Counted from the stretch's first letter, positions 32,740 through 44,367 are shown. The stretch: 64,000 nucleotides of DNA from Eublepharis macularius (GCF_028583425.1 NC_072802.1:11727926-11791925), one strand, 5' to 3'. Notes: generated from the letters alone by a model not told the origin. A program made the numbers and translations.

Positions 32740-33370
32740 CGATTGGCGCGCCAGCCAAAGAGGCGACCAACGCCAGCGTTCTTAAGCAGGCAAGCGAACG
32801 AGCAGGGTGGCCCCGTCGCCGGGCTGCTCTCCCTTCCTCCCTCTGGCCCGAATGGGGGCTGCGCTGGGGGCCGGGGGCGCGAAGCCCCGGGGCGGAGCGG
32901 GGCTGGCGCCGAGGGGCCGCCACAGCGTTACCTGCTCGGAAACGGCGCGGAAGAGGCACGAGGCGTCCTTGGCCGTGAGCTTGCGGTAGAGCCCCAGGCT
33001 GCCCAGGTACTCGTCCATGGTCACCTCGCTGAGGGACTTCTGCCCGAAGTACTTCTTCCAGCCCTTCTGCATGGCGCCGCGAAGGGGCGAGAGGGCCGCG
33101 GAGCCTCGTGCAGCGCAGCCCGCTCCAGTCCCACGACGCCCTCGAAGGCCGCCCCGCAGGTGCTGCCCGGAGGCGCCTCGAGCGCTTCACACCTGGCCGC
33201 GCGGCTGGGCGCAGGGCGCAGGCGCGGGCAGGCGGGGGAGCCGGCTGGGGTGGAGCAGCGCCCCAAAGAGGCGGGGCGGGGCGGGTCGGTCGGGGGAGTT
33301 AGGCGCGCACTGCGCTGCGGGCGGTGGGAGAGGCGACCTAGCAAGCCCACTTCCTCGGGAGTAGGGTTGC
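32740..33370 (-). promoter_or_regulatory. ALG13: Internal CpG island / likely promoter of OTU-Tudor transcript
   Basis: This ~630-bp block is strikingly GC- and CpG-rich in an otherwise AT-rich intron landscape. It contains tandem GC boxes at about 33270-33287 (GGCGGGGCGGGGCGGG on the plus strand), roughly 200 bp upstream of the ATG at 33072. Reading toward the exon I see no polypyrimidine tract plus AG that would make a convincing splice acceptor. A CpG island centred on an apparent first exon is standard evidence for a promoter. Long plus-strand frames across it are by-products of GC richness. Confidence 0.75.
32932..33072 (-). CDS. ALG13: ALG13 OTU exon 1, probable alternative first coding exon
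   Basis: The 47 residues begin [20 protein letters not shown] and continue [20 protein letters not shown], ending FRAVSEQ before gtaacg. The human counterpart begins MHKGWKNY. The KDASCLFRA block is the OTU nucleophile motif: Asp36 and catalytic Cys39 are present, and the usual Gly after Asp is Ala, as in human ALG13. The ATG lies in a favourable context (GGCGCC before it, so G at -3). I choose it because human OTU-only isoforms start at the same methionine and because it sits in the CpG island. A fused transcript entering this exon cannot be excluded. Confidence 0.93.
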
Positions 33371-33411
33371 CAGCCCCCAGGCAGGATCTGGACGTCTCCC
33401 TGAATTAGTGG

Positions 33412-33616
33412 TGGAGCGAACCCTCAAGCCAAAGCTGACTTGTGGCGGCCCCGGTGGGGTTTTCATAGTAAAAGACGAACAGAGGTGGGTTGCCGTTGCC
33501 GGCCTCTGCAACACTCGCCTTCCTTGGAAGTGTCCCATCGGATCGCTAACCAAGGCCTGTTTAACTTCTGAGAGCTGACCAGATCAGGCTCACCTGGGCT
33601 ATCCAGGCCAGGGTCT
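33412..33616 (-). mobile_element. 5S rRNA-derived SINE
   Basis: Minus-strand copy of the same family: CTCAGAAGTTAAACAGG-like promoter half, then GGCAACGGCAACCCACC and CCACAAGTCAGCTTTGGCTT. It sits at the upstream shoulder of the CpG island. Confidence 0.8.
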
Positions 33617-35989
33617 CCCCCGAATTAGAGCCGCCCCAATTCTCGTCCTGAGCCAGGGTTGCCAACCTCCAGGTGAGGTCACTAGGTACAAAGTCAGCAA
33701 AAAGCACCCTCTTCCGATGAGTGGAAGATGGGACAAGATTGATGGTGGCATGCAGTTTTGTTATACTGGTGTCCTTTGTTAGCAGCTGTGTAGTATTTCC
33801 TCCTCTTTGTTTGCACATATGTATATAAATGTACATGAGCATGGGGGAAATGTCAGTGTATATATGCCTGCCAAGCAAAGACATACTTATCACAACTAAT
33901 GAAGGGCCTCCTAATCCTAAAATCTTATTGAGCCCCACACTGTGAAAATTTACTTGAAGTAAGCCTTCTTGAATATCATACTCCTTCACCAGCACCTTTT
34001 GCAGTGTAGCCATGCAGTTGATTCTATGTATCTTTACTTGGAAGTAAGTCCCGCTTGGAGCGATAGTGCTTGCTTCCAGGTAGAGTTGCCAACTGGCTTC
34101 CCCTCCCTTGCCTTTGACAGCAACTTTACTTGCAGTTCTCTCAGGTGCTCCCACTTATCTCCCACTCAGCTGCAGATCCCTGCAAATCAGACAGCTGCTA
34201 ACAACACAGGAGGCTGTCAGCTGGGGGAGGGGAGGTGTTTCGGCCAGCAGGCGACTGTACTTCCTCAAGTTGCTTGCAACTGCCCTTCTAGGCAACAGTT
34301 CACTTCTGATGATCCATTTTCATGGCACTTATGCAAAGCTGTACCCTTTAATCTCCACTGTGATCCATCTGGAAGAAGTTTCTCCCACTGAATCCATGAA
34401 TGGATAGACTTAGAACTGGAGTGGCATCTGCTCAGCCATGGAGCTCCCAGGATGGTCTTTGTGGTCTTTTAAAAAACACATTAACCCATGACAAAGTCTA
34501 CTACAAGATGGATCAGAAAGGCTTTTCACTCCTGTATTATGGTTAGAAAAACATCCAACTGCTAATTGAACTAAGATTGCAATCCCAAGTGTACACCAGT
34601 GGATGTAAATCTCATTTGGATCCATACATATTCCTACCTCACAGGGTTCTTGTCATGATAAAATGGGATGAGAGGGGGCAGTCGCCCTTCCCAAGAGTTC
34701 ACCTAGCTTACTTTGGTCCCCTTAACAAAAGCACGAAGTAAAATATCAGCAGGTGAAGATTTGCTGCCCATCAAGCTGTGTGAGAACCAAAGATGCTTGC
34801 TTTATACAGGGGCCGGTGGCTTCAGTGGATTTATCTCTACTGGAATGGAGACAAGAACTGTGCTTCTTTGTTTTTGTAACTGGAATTTTGATAAGGTGGA
34901 CTGTGCCAAGTGTCAAGACATTTGGAAGCAGAAGCAGGGATCCTGGGATTTGCTTAGGATTGGTTTAAATTGTTCCTCATGTATCTAGGATGTAATGAGG
35001 GCCACAGGTGTAGACAGACTTAAAGAGGGATTAGAAAGATTCACAGAGGATAAGTTTTATCAGTGGCTGCCAGGCACCGTGGTTAAAGGGAAGCCCCACA
35101 TCTAGAGGCATTACTTCTATGAATGGCAGTACCAGGAGGAAATCCCAGGGGAAGGCCTCAGCCTCTAGCCCCTGTGGTTGGCCATCCAGAGTAACTAGCC
35201 AGTGAGTGACATGGGGTGTTGGAGTAGATGGATCCAGCAGGGCTCTTCTTAAGTTCTTATGATCAGATTCAGAGGGTTGCCATAAGAAAGCAGTTGTCAC
35301 TGGGGTGGGAATGTGACCAGCAAGGGCTCAGTTCTATTGCCCATGTTATTTAATCTTTACATAAAGCCCTTGGGGGAGATCAATTGTGGCTTTGAAGCTG
35401 GGTTCCATCAATGTGCTGATGACACCCAGAGCTCTCTCTCTTTTTTTGCCCAAACTTCCTGGTGCTTGTGTCCATTACCATGCCAGGTCTAGACTGGTTA
35501 GTCTTTGGGATCTTTTTCTCCTAAAGTTCCAAAAGATGTGGTTTCAAAAGATGAGGAGCCTGGAGCTGTTTCCCAATACAGACAGTAAAGCAGCATTACT
35601 AGATTGCTGCAGTGAAAACATGCTACATATGACAAAAAAAAATCCAAGAGAAGAAGGAAGGAGAGAGCTGGCTGGCTGGCTGACCGCTTAAGCAGTCTCT
35701 GAGGTGGGGATTCCAATGCTATGGAGGTGCCATGGGGAATGAGGCCCAAGAACCGTGGAGGAAAGGTTTAAATAAAAATGATAGGTAGGAATGTACTAAT
35801 AGATGGATATTAAGTAAGAACCCCCAAATAAGTCACTCCATGTCCAAAAGAGCTTTCTTTGATTTCTATGTGTCTACGTGCCTTCCATAAACAATCCTGT
35901 TTATTAGGAAATGATTGTCTTGCTTTATCTTGCAAAAGCTATCCTTTGACAGTCAACAATTTAACAGTATCTCCATATATAGTTTTTGT

Positions 35990-36440
35990 ACTGATTTAGT
36001 GCAATTTAACAAGGAAACTTCTGGATATATTGGGAACTCAATATCCCAGACTTCAAATACCATGTTGTGAATATCATATATTAATTCACCACACTGGCTC
36101 CACTGGAGGAAATAAAGGCATATTTTCCTGATTTGTCAGAGATTTCTGAGCCATTTACAATCCAAAGACCAAAACTTTTAGAGAGTAAAGTGAAATTAAT
36201 CCCCACTAAATCAATTCCTTGATCTTTGGAAATTCTCGGACTTCCATCTTTGTAATCCATTGTCGTATTCCTAGCCCACTGATTACAGAGCACCTCATCA
36301 CTGGGTCATGTCCTAGTATTAAAATCAGAGAGGCTGATAGAAATCTAGCATTCAGTTCAAGAATGTAGTGCTCCAGCTTATCCCAATTTCTTTCCTTTTC
36401 CAAGTTAGAGGCAATGGGGTGGATAAATTAGGCATTCTGC
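35990..36440. repeat. Possible decayed LINE coding fragment
   Basis: Frames with runs such as IPDFKYHVVNIIY and PLEEIKAYFPDLSEISEPFT look like an eroded L1-type ORF2 segment, but the match is weak and the frame is broken. Confidence 0.3.
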
Positions 36441-37389
36441 TTGTGCAACAGGCACCTAGCTCTCCACTGGGCATTCTGAATTGGTGGAGGTGCTCACAGA
36501 CATGGTGCACCTGGAGACACCTAGACTGATTGCTGTGATGATTCTTCTACAGTCACACTTAGGGTTTCTTACCAGCACTGACCCAGGACTTTGTAGCATC
36601 TCTGGCTGCTATGAGCCTCTCTCAAGTCGTGACCAGCTCAGCCTTTGAAGAAAGGTCTGGCTGTGGGGCTGGAGGTTCAGCCTGTACTATAGTCTGACCG
36701 CTATCTACTCATACCGGGGGATGTATCTCCAATAATATGTGAGGGTTTATGTGGGTACAATGCTCCACCCATGGACACTCAGTTCCTACTGCATTTCAAA
36801 ATGCTCTGGGAGTTTTAGGATCCCAAACGAATACTCTGCAGATAGTGTGGTGGAAGCTTGGAACATTACGCTCCTAGAAGCTACTGAGAAGGTTTTTTGG
36901 CTCCTTTTCAATCTGATTTTCAGGCCAGGCTATGGGACCTCTATCATTGGACTTCATTAATATTTTCCTGCTGCTGTTCTAGGTTTCCCATTCCCCCAGT
37001 GGGGGCAGGGGATCCCCCCACTCCCCCTGCTTACCTGGCTGGCAGGGGGAAAAGGTGTGAGTAATGTACCGGGGACTAGTTTGGTGGCCATTTTTTATCA
37101 AAAAAAGGGATAGGACAATATTGTTTACTAGTATGTACTGTCTGTTGCTGTAAGAACGATCCTAATCAGTAGTTTCTGCATTGTTTAATATGTCAGTTTT
37201 AGAATTGCTTAAGTTGTGTTTCAGCATTTCTTCAACTCTGTATTGCATTTTTCCTGGTTTGAATCTTTGCAAACTTACATTTCTATACCCTATCGCATTG
37301 TTTATTGAAATGTCTCTGAAATTGACTGTACTGAATCACACTGCATAATCCAGCTTGAGTCTCATTGAGAAAGGTAGAGTATAAATAAA

Positions 37390-37890
37390 ATAAAAGATAA
37401 CAAAAAATTAACAGGAGCTTTAACAATAGTAATAATAAAAAGAGTAATAATTAGCTGAAGCTTTAACAGTAATGACAATAATAATAATTAGCAGACATTT
37501 TAACAGATATAATAATTAATGGCTTTAACAACAACAATAATAATTAGCATTAACAGTAATACAATTATATTTAGCAGGCATTAGAACAGCAATAATGAGT
37601 AATAATTAACAAAACCTTTAACAGTACTAATGAACTATTAATAATTAACAGATTTAACAGCAGTAATAATAATAAATAGGATACTAATTAGAAGGTTTAC
37701 AGTAAAAATAACAGTAATGAGTAACACACATTTTAACCATCATAATAATATGAAGTAATAAGTAAAAGGAGCTTTAACAGTAATAATAAACTAATAATTT
37801 ACAGTAACTTTAATAGTAGTAGTAGTAATACAAAGTTATATGTATCAGAAGCTTTAAGAGTAATAATAATAATAATTAGCAGACAGGATT
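37390..37890 (+). repeat. AT-rich degenerate tandem array
   Basis: About 500 bp of loosely periodic AATAATAATTAGCAG and CTTTAACAGTAATAATAA modules. It begins right after a LINE-like 3' tail (GAGAAAGGTAGAGTATAAATA), so it probably grew from that element's A-rich tail. Confidence 0.7.
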
Positions 37891-37951
37891 ATTCCGCAGG
37901 CCAGCCAATCAGCAGCCTAACAGGAAGGGAGGTGTCAGATTTCCTCAGAGT

Positions 37952-38023
37952 CAGGGGTTTTTTTTCTGGGAAAAGAGGTGCCCGAACTCTGTTCCACCAC
38001 GTTCCCCCTGAAAAAAAGCCCTG
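37952..38023. mobile_element. 72-bp hAT mini-MITE
   Basis: Ends CAGGGGTTTTTTTTCTGGG and CCCTGAAAAAAAGCCCTG are inverted copies. Flanks CTCAGAGT (37944-37951) and CTCAAAGT (38024-38031) form an 8-bp target duplication with one difference, the hAT hallmark. Confidence 0.85.
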
Positions 38024-39137
38024 CTCAAAGTAATCTGCTCCTTAAACAGCCAGCCTCTTCAGGAAACGGAGAAATGTTTGCTCCTGGGCTCAGATCCATA
38101 TAGATCTTCTATCTGTATCCAAATCAGGAACTGACAGTATATCAACAGTGGAGAAACTCTGGTTTCTCTTCAGATCGCATAAATCTTTCGCCTTTTACTA
38201 AAGATTTCCGTGGAGAGGTATATCAACAGTGGGCTTATGGCTCTAGAGTTGTACATCTAGACCTAGTTTCTGTCACACTGTAACATGACAAAGAAGCTGA
38301 ATGTAGGATGGTGCTATCCAAATATTTTCACTTAGGTTTTTCCTGAATTTTTCTCTTTGGCTGTGTGGAGATAGCACCTCTCTGGCTCTGTGTGAGTTTT
38401 CGCTCATAGTTAAAACTATCTATCCTGGTCTCCTGGGGGGAAAGGAGGGTTTAAAGACGAGTGAAAGTTTCAGACTGTACAGATTATATTGTCTGCTGGT
38501 TATGAGCAGGAGGCCTTTGTGGCTCATTACCTCACACGGCCAAACTACATGTTATGTTCTGAGAGAATTTGAGTTTGGTTTCCCAACCCATTACCCATCT
38601 CTTTTTCCCTAAAGTCACACAGTTGCTGCAAGGAATGTCATTTTGAAGATCAGAGGAATAACTTTTTGGCTAGGAACTGTGGTGTAGGGGAAAGAGGGCT
38701 CCTCCCTCCACCATCTTCAGAAGCTGAAATGGCCTCAGCAGGGAATTACCTCCTTACATTTGTAGTATCACATATTCAGAATACTCCATGTGCTGCTCCA
38801 AAGTAATGTCAATAACTTCTTGCTGGGCGGGGGGTGGGGGTTCAGCTCAGGGAAACAATGTGATGGGGAGAGGCAAAAGCCCCCCCCCCCCTTGCACCAC
38901 AGTTCTGAGGTTAAAAGGGCTCCCTCTGATTTTTAATATATTTTCTGCAGCTGCTCTGTGGCTGCAAGCCAAGTCACTTGGCTCGTAGGAAACCAGGGCC
39001 AACTCAACCAGAAGTCTATGGTGCCATTTGGACTTAAGTCCCACAGCCCTCACTACAAGGGGCTGGGGCAGAAGCTATGAGATGGAGTGACAGATCAGGG
39101 TCTTTTTCCTCATCCTTCCTGGCCTCTGCCGTGACCT

Positions 39138-40165
39138 CAAGATGCAGAGTAGGACACCAGATTTTTAAAAGAATCCCCAATATATTAGACAGACTCATTG
39201 TCACTGAGCTAGAAGAGATTTCTGTAGATTGAAGAGATTTCCATCCACGGAGTGGGACTTCTCTGGCTCCCCTCTCCTGCTGCAGCACAGAATCACCCCA
39301 AACATGCTGCTCAAGGGGGAAAGGGTACTTCCAGGAATAGCCTATGGGGAGTTAGAAGTCTGCAGAGGGATGGGGGTGTTAGCAAAAATGTTCAATAACT
39401 GTCTACCTCCAAATACAAGGTGATGGTGAGGGGAGTAGGCTACTGTCTTCAAAAACAGATATTTGGAGGGCATTCTGGACCTCTTTGTTTTTGCTAGCAA
39501 AGCTATTTTGATTTTAGATGGGGGCAGGGGAGCAGTGGCTAATATGACCTAGTAGTGAAAAGTCAAGAAATTCCTTACGTACAGGGAGATTCCAGAAACT
39601 CCATCAGTACAGCCTCTTCTGATATACCCTTACTCTAGATGAAGAATTCCCTCTCAGAATTAGGTAGGTCAGGATGCCTCAGAACTACCACCACCCCGGT
39701 GAGCAGGCGTAACGAAGCCAAGCATTTCTATGATTTTTTTTTTAAAAAACCTGCAATAGTCATGTGTATTCCGTTTTATCTAGGGTTCCCAGGTTGCGAG
39801 CAAAATCCTGAGGGTTTCCCCATTACCCACCACCAGCAGGCACTTTGGGAATACACATGGTGTGCGTGCTTTGGATGTGGGACGATGCCACTTCCCAGAA
39901 GAGGATCATGGGCAAGGCAGAAGGTAAGACCAGGTTACCCCTCTGCTGCTAGGAGGGTAAGGGGATCTGGCAACCCCAGTTTTATCCTCACTTGGTAGAT
40001 TTCAGTGAGCTTGTACATCCCAACTTCCTCTTTTTTGTGAGTTTGGTTCCGCTTCTTTTGGCAGCCATTTTGTGCTTGGCTGTGCTTCCTGTGTCAGCCA
40101 TTTTGTGGTAGAGTCCAATGCATCTCTAAAAAGTTTATGACTGTTGATGCCTATGCCTATTCCTC
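39138..40165 (+). repeat. Direct duplication, copy A
   Basis: From AAGATGCAGAGTAGGACACC through GAAGAGATTTCCATCCACGG, GGGGGAAAGGGTACTTCCAG, GGGGCAGGGGAGCAGTGGCT and TTTTTTGTGAGTTTGGTTCC to CTAAAAAGTTTATGACTGTT. Each block recurs in the same order at 41800-43150 with scattered substitutions. It contains a hAT-like MITE at about 39783-39974 (GGGTTCCCAGGTT ... TGGCAACCC, flanked by TTTTATCT and TTTTATCC). Confidence 0.88.
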
Positions 40166-41799
40166 GATGTAACAATATCCATCTTCCTCTTGCTGAATTT
40201 CATTATTGGAAGCCAACGAAAAGGAGATGCAGTGAGCACTAAACAGAAACTCAGTAGTCCCTTTGAGGCAGTCAAGCGGGTTACTTACAGTGCCATCCTG
40301 ACAGAGACTTCAGTGGATGAAACAGGGTGGGCTTCAGATGCAACTCTAGTGAAGCAAGGTAGGTGGTCTCTTGCGCAGAAGGTTTGGGAGTCTTAGGGAG
40401 CCTTTCTAAACTTTATATTAGATGCTCTGATGGGTGATTCCACAGAGCCATCTGTTGGGGTTGTACATTTACCAATGGGGGCACTATCCTAGCAACAGGG
40501 CAAATGGAAGACCTCCCGCAAATCTGCATCCCCACCCCAACCAAACATTTATCAGGCATTTGAATAAAGTAGAAATAACACTTGAAATGTAAGGTAAAAG
40601 CTTCCCTGGGGGATTCAGCTGGGCTGGGTACAACCTTATGAGAGATGTCTGACTGTCTCCCACTTTCACTTCTCCCCACACTGCAGCCTGTTCCTCTTTT
40701 TCCTCTCCAGAATTTGTCAGGTATTCACAGCCCTAGCAGTCACCTTCCTGAGCTGAGTTGTCCATCACTGGACTCAAGATCTTTCAAAGGAAGTAAAAGT
40801 TGGTGTTTTGTGAAAGAAGAACAAATGATTTTTCAAAGGCCCTCTTCTGAGCTGTTGAGAGTCTGGTGTGGAAGAAAGGGCTATTTAGGGCTCTCTTTCG
40901 TATCAAAATCCTTGGCACCAGGAAGGCAGCATGGCCCATTGGGTCAGGGGCAGAACCAGCAGCTTGAGTCTGCAGCGGAGTCAAGTGGGGTTTAAGGAGC
41001 GGGAGTCCAGTGTAAAAGGAGCTTGGAAAAACCACCAGCAGTCCCTAAACATTGAGGCCAACTTTACCATCATGCAAGAGGAGGTGACCTCTTTTGGTCT
41101 ACTAGGTTCCCTTAAAAAGCACCATGTTGTGAACTATACTGTATAATTTATTTATCATAAATTTTTAACTATTGGTTATTTCCTTAAAATAACAGTCAAC
41201 ACCATATGTAGTTTCAGCTTAAAAACAAAGGATTAACTTTACTAGGAAAAACATAAAGAATTACGTAGTAGAAGAAATACTGAGTTAGCTAACAAACTAC
41301 ATGTTTTCAGAGAGACAACTGCCATTTTCAAACAGAAAAGAATGTTCAGGAATATGCAAATGGCCAACATTTAAAACAGCCAATAAGCAGGTCAAATGCA
41401 CCCCCATTATATCAACTCAACTCAGCTCCACAATAACTGCAGTGTTGTCAACTTGCAGCCTCCAACATTACCTCATTCACTTCAGGCTCCAGGTGTTCTC
41501 TGCTGTGACCCCTCAGTGGAGGCTGAACCTCTTCCTGGGCACCAGAAGCCAAATCCTGAGTAAACCCCCCTGGCTGTCATTTTCCAGCACATCGCTACAG
41601 TTGCTTTGATGGACCACTTCTTCTTCCTCCTTCTGCAGCAGCTGCAGGGCCAAATTGTCCCGAGAAGGTTAAATTGAGACATTTTTGTGAATCCTCTCAG
41701 TAGACTTCTTTACAAGCAAACAAGAACACTTATTTCGTTTATTTTATTTTTATTTCATTTATATCCTGTTCTCTCCAATTATCATGGAACTGAGTCCCA

Positions 41800-43150
41800 C
41801 AAGATGCAGAGTTGGCCACCAGATTTTAAAAAGAACCCCCAATAGATTAGACAGGAAGAGCCCCGTGGTGCAGAGTGGTAAGTTGTAGTACTGCAGCCCA
41901 AGCTCTGCTCACGACCTGAGTTCGATCCTGGCGGAAACCGGGTTCAGGTAGCTGGCTCAGGGTTGACTCAGCCTTTCATCCTTCTGAGGTTAGTAAAATG
42001 AGTACCCAGTTTCCTGGGAGTAAAGTGTAGATGACTCGAGAAGGCAATGGCAAACTACCCTGTAAAAAGTCTGCCAAGAAAATGTCATGATGCAACGTCC
42101 CCCATAGGTCAGTAATGACTTGGTGCTTGCACCTTTACCTAGATTAGACAGACTCACTGTCATTGAGCTATGAGAGATTTCTGTGGATTGAAGAGATTTC
42201 CATCCATGGAGTAGGACTTCCCTGACTTCCCTCTCCTGCTGCAGTGCAGAATCACCCCAAATATGCTGCTCAAGGGGGAAAAGGTATTTCCAGGAATAGC
42301 CCATGGGGAGTTAGAAGTCTGCAGAGGGATGGGGGTATTAGCAAAAATGCTCAATAACTGTTTACCTCCAAATACAAGGTGGTTGGGGGAGGGGGGAGTA
42401 GGCTAGTGTCTTTTCAAAAAGAGATATCTGGAAGGCATTCTGGACCTCTTTGTTTTCTCCAGCAAGGCTATCTTGATTTTAGATGGGGGCAGGGGAGCAG
42501 TGGCTAATATGACCTAGTAGTGAAAAGTCAAGAAATTCCATACATGCAGGGGAATTCCAGAAACCCCATTAGTACAGCCTGATATCCCCTTCCTCTGGAT
42601 GAAGAATTCCTTCTCAGAATTAGAAGATGCCTCAGAACTACCCCAACTCCCCCCACCCCCCACCCCCCTGCCAGGTGACCAAGTATAATGAAGGAAGCCA
42701 AGCATTTCTATGTTTGTGTTTTATCCTCCTGCACCAGTCTTGCATATTTGGGTTTTATCTGGGGTTCCCAGGTGCCTACTAGTGGTGAGCAAAATCATGA
42801 GGGTTTGATATGTTGCTCGCGATCTGCAGGCATCTTGGGAACATACACTGTGTGTGTGCTCCTGAGGGGGCATGATTATGTCACTTCCCAGAAGATGATT
42901 ATGAGCAAGGCACAAGGTAAGTGCCTAGTTTACCCACCCACCCCCGCCGCTGGGAGGGTAAGGGGACCTGGCAACCCCAAATTTTATCCTCACTTGGTAG
43001 GTTTCAATGAGGTTGTACATCCCAACTTCCTCTTTTTTGTGAGTTTGGTTCCACTTCTTTAGGCAGCCAGTTTGTGCTTGTGTGTGCTTCTTGTGTCAGC
43101 CATGCTGCATCTGTAAAAAGTCTATGACTGTTGATAAGAAAACTACAGAA
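41800..43150 (+). repeat. Direct duplication, copy B
   Basis: Colinear with 39138-40165 including the nested MITE at the same internal site, so the MITE is older than the duplication. Copy B is longer mainly because of the SINE at 41855-42140, which copy A lacks. Confidence 0.88.
41855..42140 (+). mobile_element. tRNA-derived SINE with perfect 11-bp TSDs
   Basis: Starts GAAGAGCCCCGTGGTGCAG and has pol III A-box-like (TGGTGCAGAGTGG) and B-box-like (GTTCGATCCTG, about 41921-41931) motifs. The body contains GGTAGCTGGCTCAGGGTTGA and GAGAAGGCAATGGCAAACTA. Both flanks are AGATTAGACAG (41844-41854 and 42141-42151), identical, which points to a comparatively recent LINE-mediated insertion. Confidence 0.92.
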
Positions 43151-43457
43151 TGCCTATGCCCAGGCAGCAGGCAAGGAAAACTCCCAAGTTGTCAGAGCAG
43201 GATAAATCACAGTTCCAAGGTTCAGGCACCGATTAGACAACACTCACAGCTTCTAGTCCAAAGGGGTATTCTAGAAACAAGTCCACAATAACAGGCCAAG
43301 GTCAGAGACAAGAGAATCAGTTCCAAACACAGCAGCAAGGTCAGTAGTAAGCAGACGCTTTGCTTCCACACAGCCACTCCCTTCTCTGCTGCTTTTAAGC
43401 CTCATGCTGCTCAGCCACTTGTGCTGCATCATGCACCTGCCAGCTGTGTCAGTCCTG

Positions 43458-44006
43458 CTACTGCAAGCGCTCATCATCACTATTGATGCTGGGCCAGTGC
43501 TGTGCTGCTAGCCTGGCACTGCACCTTCTGGCTTGGAGGGCTCTGTTAGCCCTCTTCTGATGGCTCTCCCAAGGCTCTGGTGATGAAGGAGGAGAGCTGG
43601 CCCATACCTGGCTCTCTTTTGCCAGCCCAGGGCTGGGAAACTGAGGGACCGATGTGCTGGGACCTGGCTGTGGATCTATGTCTGAGTCTTCAGAGACTGC
43701 CCCCTCCTGCCACAGTGCCTCTGCCACTGGCTGTGGATGTGGGTCAGGTTCGCCAGCTGCCTCTTCCTCAGAAGAGTCCTCTGTACCTCTCTTCTCTGCT
43801 GGGCTGGGTTGGTCCATGACAGGGACAGAGAGAGGCTGGTGTGAATCCCAGCTACATTGCTCGAATCTTGTTGCACACACAGGTATGCCCACAAACACAC
43901 CCACTCTCAGGCATAGCTGGAATGGCCTCAGCCCACTCTTGAGCACTGTACACAAAAAGGGCAAATCCCGGAGCAACAGCTCAATCACAAAGTGGAAACA
44001 AACCAC
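43458..44006 (-). CDS. Unidentified acidic Ser/Glu/Pro-rich open frame, probably transposon-derived
   Basis: A 182-codon frame. Its middle begins MDQPSPAEKRGTEDSSEEEA and continues with PHPQPVAEALWQEGAVSEDS; it ends SARLAAQHWPSINSDDERLQ. It has no Cys/His knuckle, no membrane segment and no domain I recognise. A hammerhead-like core lies about 340 bp upstream on the same strand (44346-44367). The style resembles N-terminal regions of lizard retroelement or transposase frames. I see no splice link to ALG13 and give it no function. Confidence 0.3.
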   Translation of the reverse strand: MVCFHFVIELLLRDLPFLCTVLKSGLRPFQLCLRVGVFVGIPVCATRFEQCSWDSHQPLSVPVMDQPSPAEKRGTEDSSEEEAAGEPDPHPQPVAEALWQEGAVSEDSDIDPQPGPSTSVPQFPSPGLAKESQVWASSPPSSPEPWESHQKRANRALQARRCSARLAAQHWPSINSDDERLQ

Positions 44007-44345
44007 CCGGGACTAAAGAAACAGTAGTGATCTTTTTAAAGTGCTAATACTCCCAAATTCATATGACTTAACAGTGTACAAATTATACAATAAATACAAT
44101 CACCATCGTTAATTACAAAATACTAATTCTTGAAAAGAAGGACTACACATCCCCTCTCGTTCATTCCTAGGAAGCAGGACGTCCAATCCGAGTCCAATAA
44201 TAAGGTAAGTGCTATGTTTTTGCAAAAGAAGCAAGTCCCATCCAATTTTTCTTTCTTGCTTGCAGTTTTCCTTCAATGTTCCATAAAGGGATCCTAAATG
44301 ATGGTAGCCCGGTAGCCCGAACTGGGGGCCGGCAGCAACGCCAGA

Positions 44346-44367
44346 TTTCGTCTTCCGACTTCCTCAG
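44346..44367 (-). ncRNA. Hammerhead-ribozyme-like core (candidate)
   Basis: On the minus strand: CTGAGGA, A, GTC, GGAA, GAC, GAAA. This is the CUGANGA...GAAA core with a 3-bp stem II capped by a GNRA-type loop. Stems I and III are not convincing, so cleavage activity is doubtful. Confidence 0.35.

Larger units (their letters stand above)
29718..32931 (-). other. ALG13 intron
   Basis: Holds a hAT-like MITE relic (about 29820-30065), a foldback element (about 30687-30950), a fragment of the ~90-bp repeat (30605-30650) and a head-to-head repeat with a hammerhead-like stem (32503-32690). Its 5' end (32740-32931) lies in the CpG island. Confidence 0.6.
36860..39140 (+). repeat. Unclassified multi-kb interspersed repeat, copy A (upstream part)
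   Basis: Shares ordered blocks with 46840-47700: GATTTTCAGGCCAGGCTATG, CACACTGTAACATG..., GGCTGTGTGGAGATAGCACC, CAGAAGCTGAAATGGCCTCA, GCTCCAAAGTAATG, TTCTGCAGCTGCTCTGTGGC. Spacing differs because of insertions, including a LINE-like tail and AT-rich array (about 37140-37890) and a mini-MITE (37952-38023) in this copy. Class unknown. Confidence 0.5.

Noticed and set aside
32743-33408. 221-codon plus-strand frame and other long frames across the CpG island
   Set aside because: GC-rich DNA lacks stop codons by composition. The minus strand here holds the recognised OTU exon and the plus-strand peptide resembles nothing.
41855-42140. Possible tRNA gene from the A/B boxes
   Set aside because: No cloverleaf can be drawn, and target duplications and a long unrelated body show it is a SINE.
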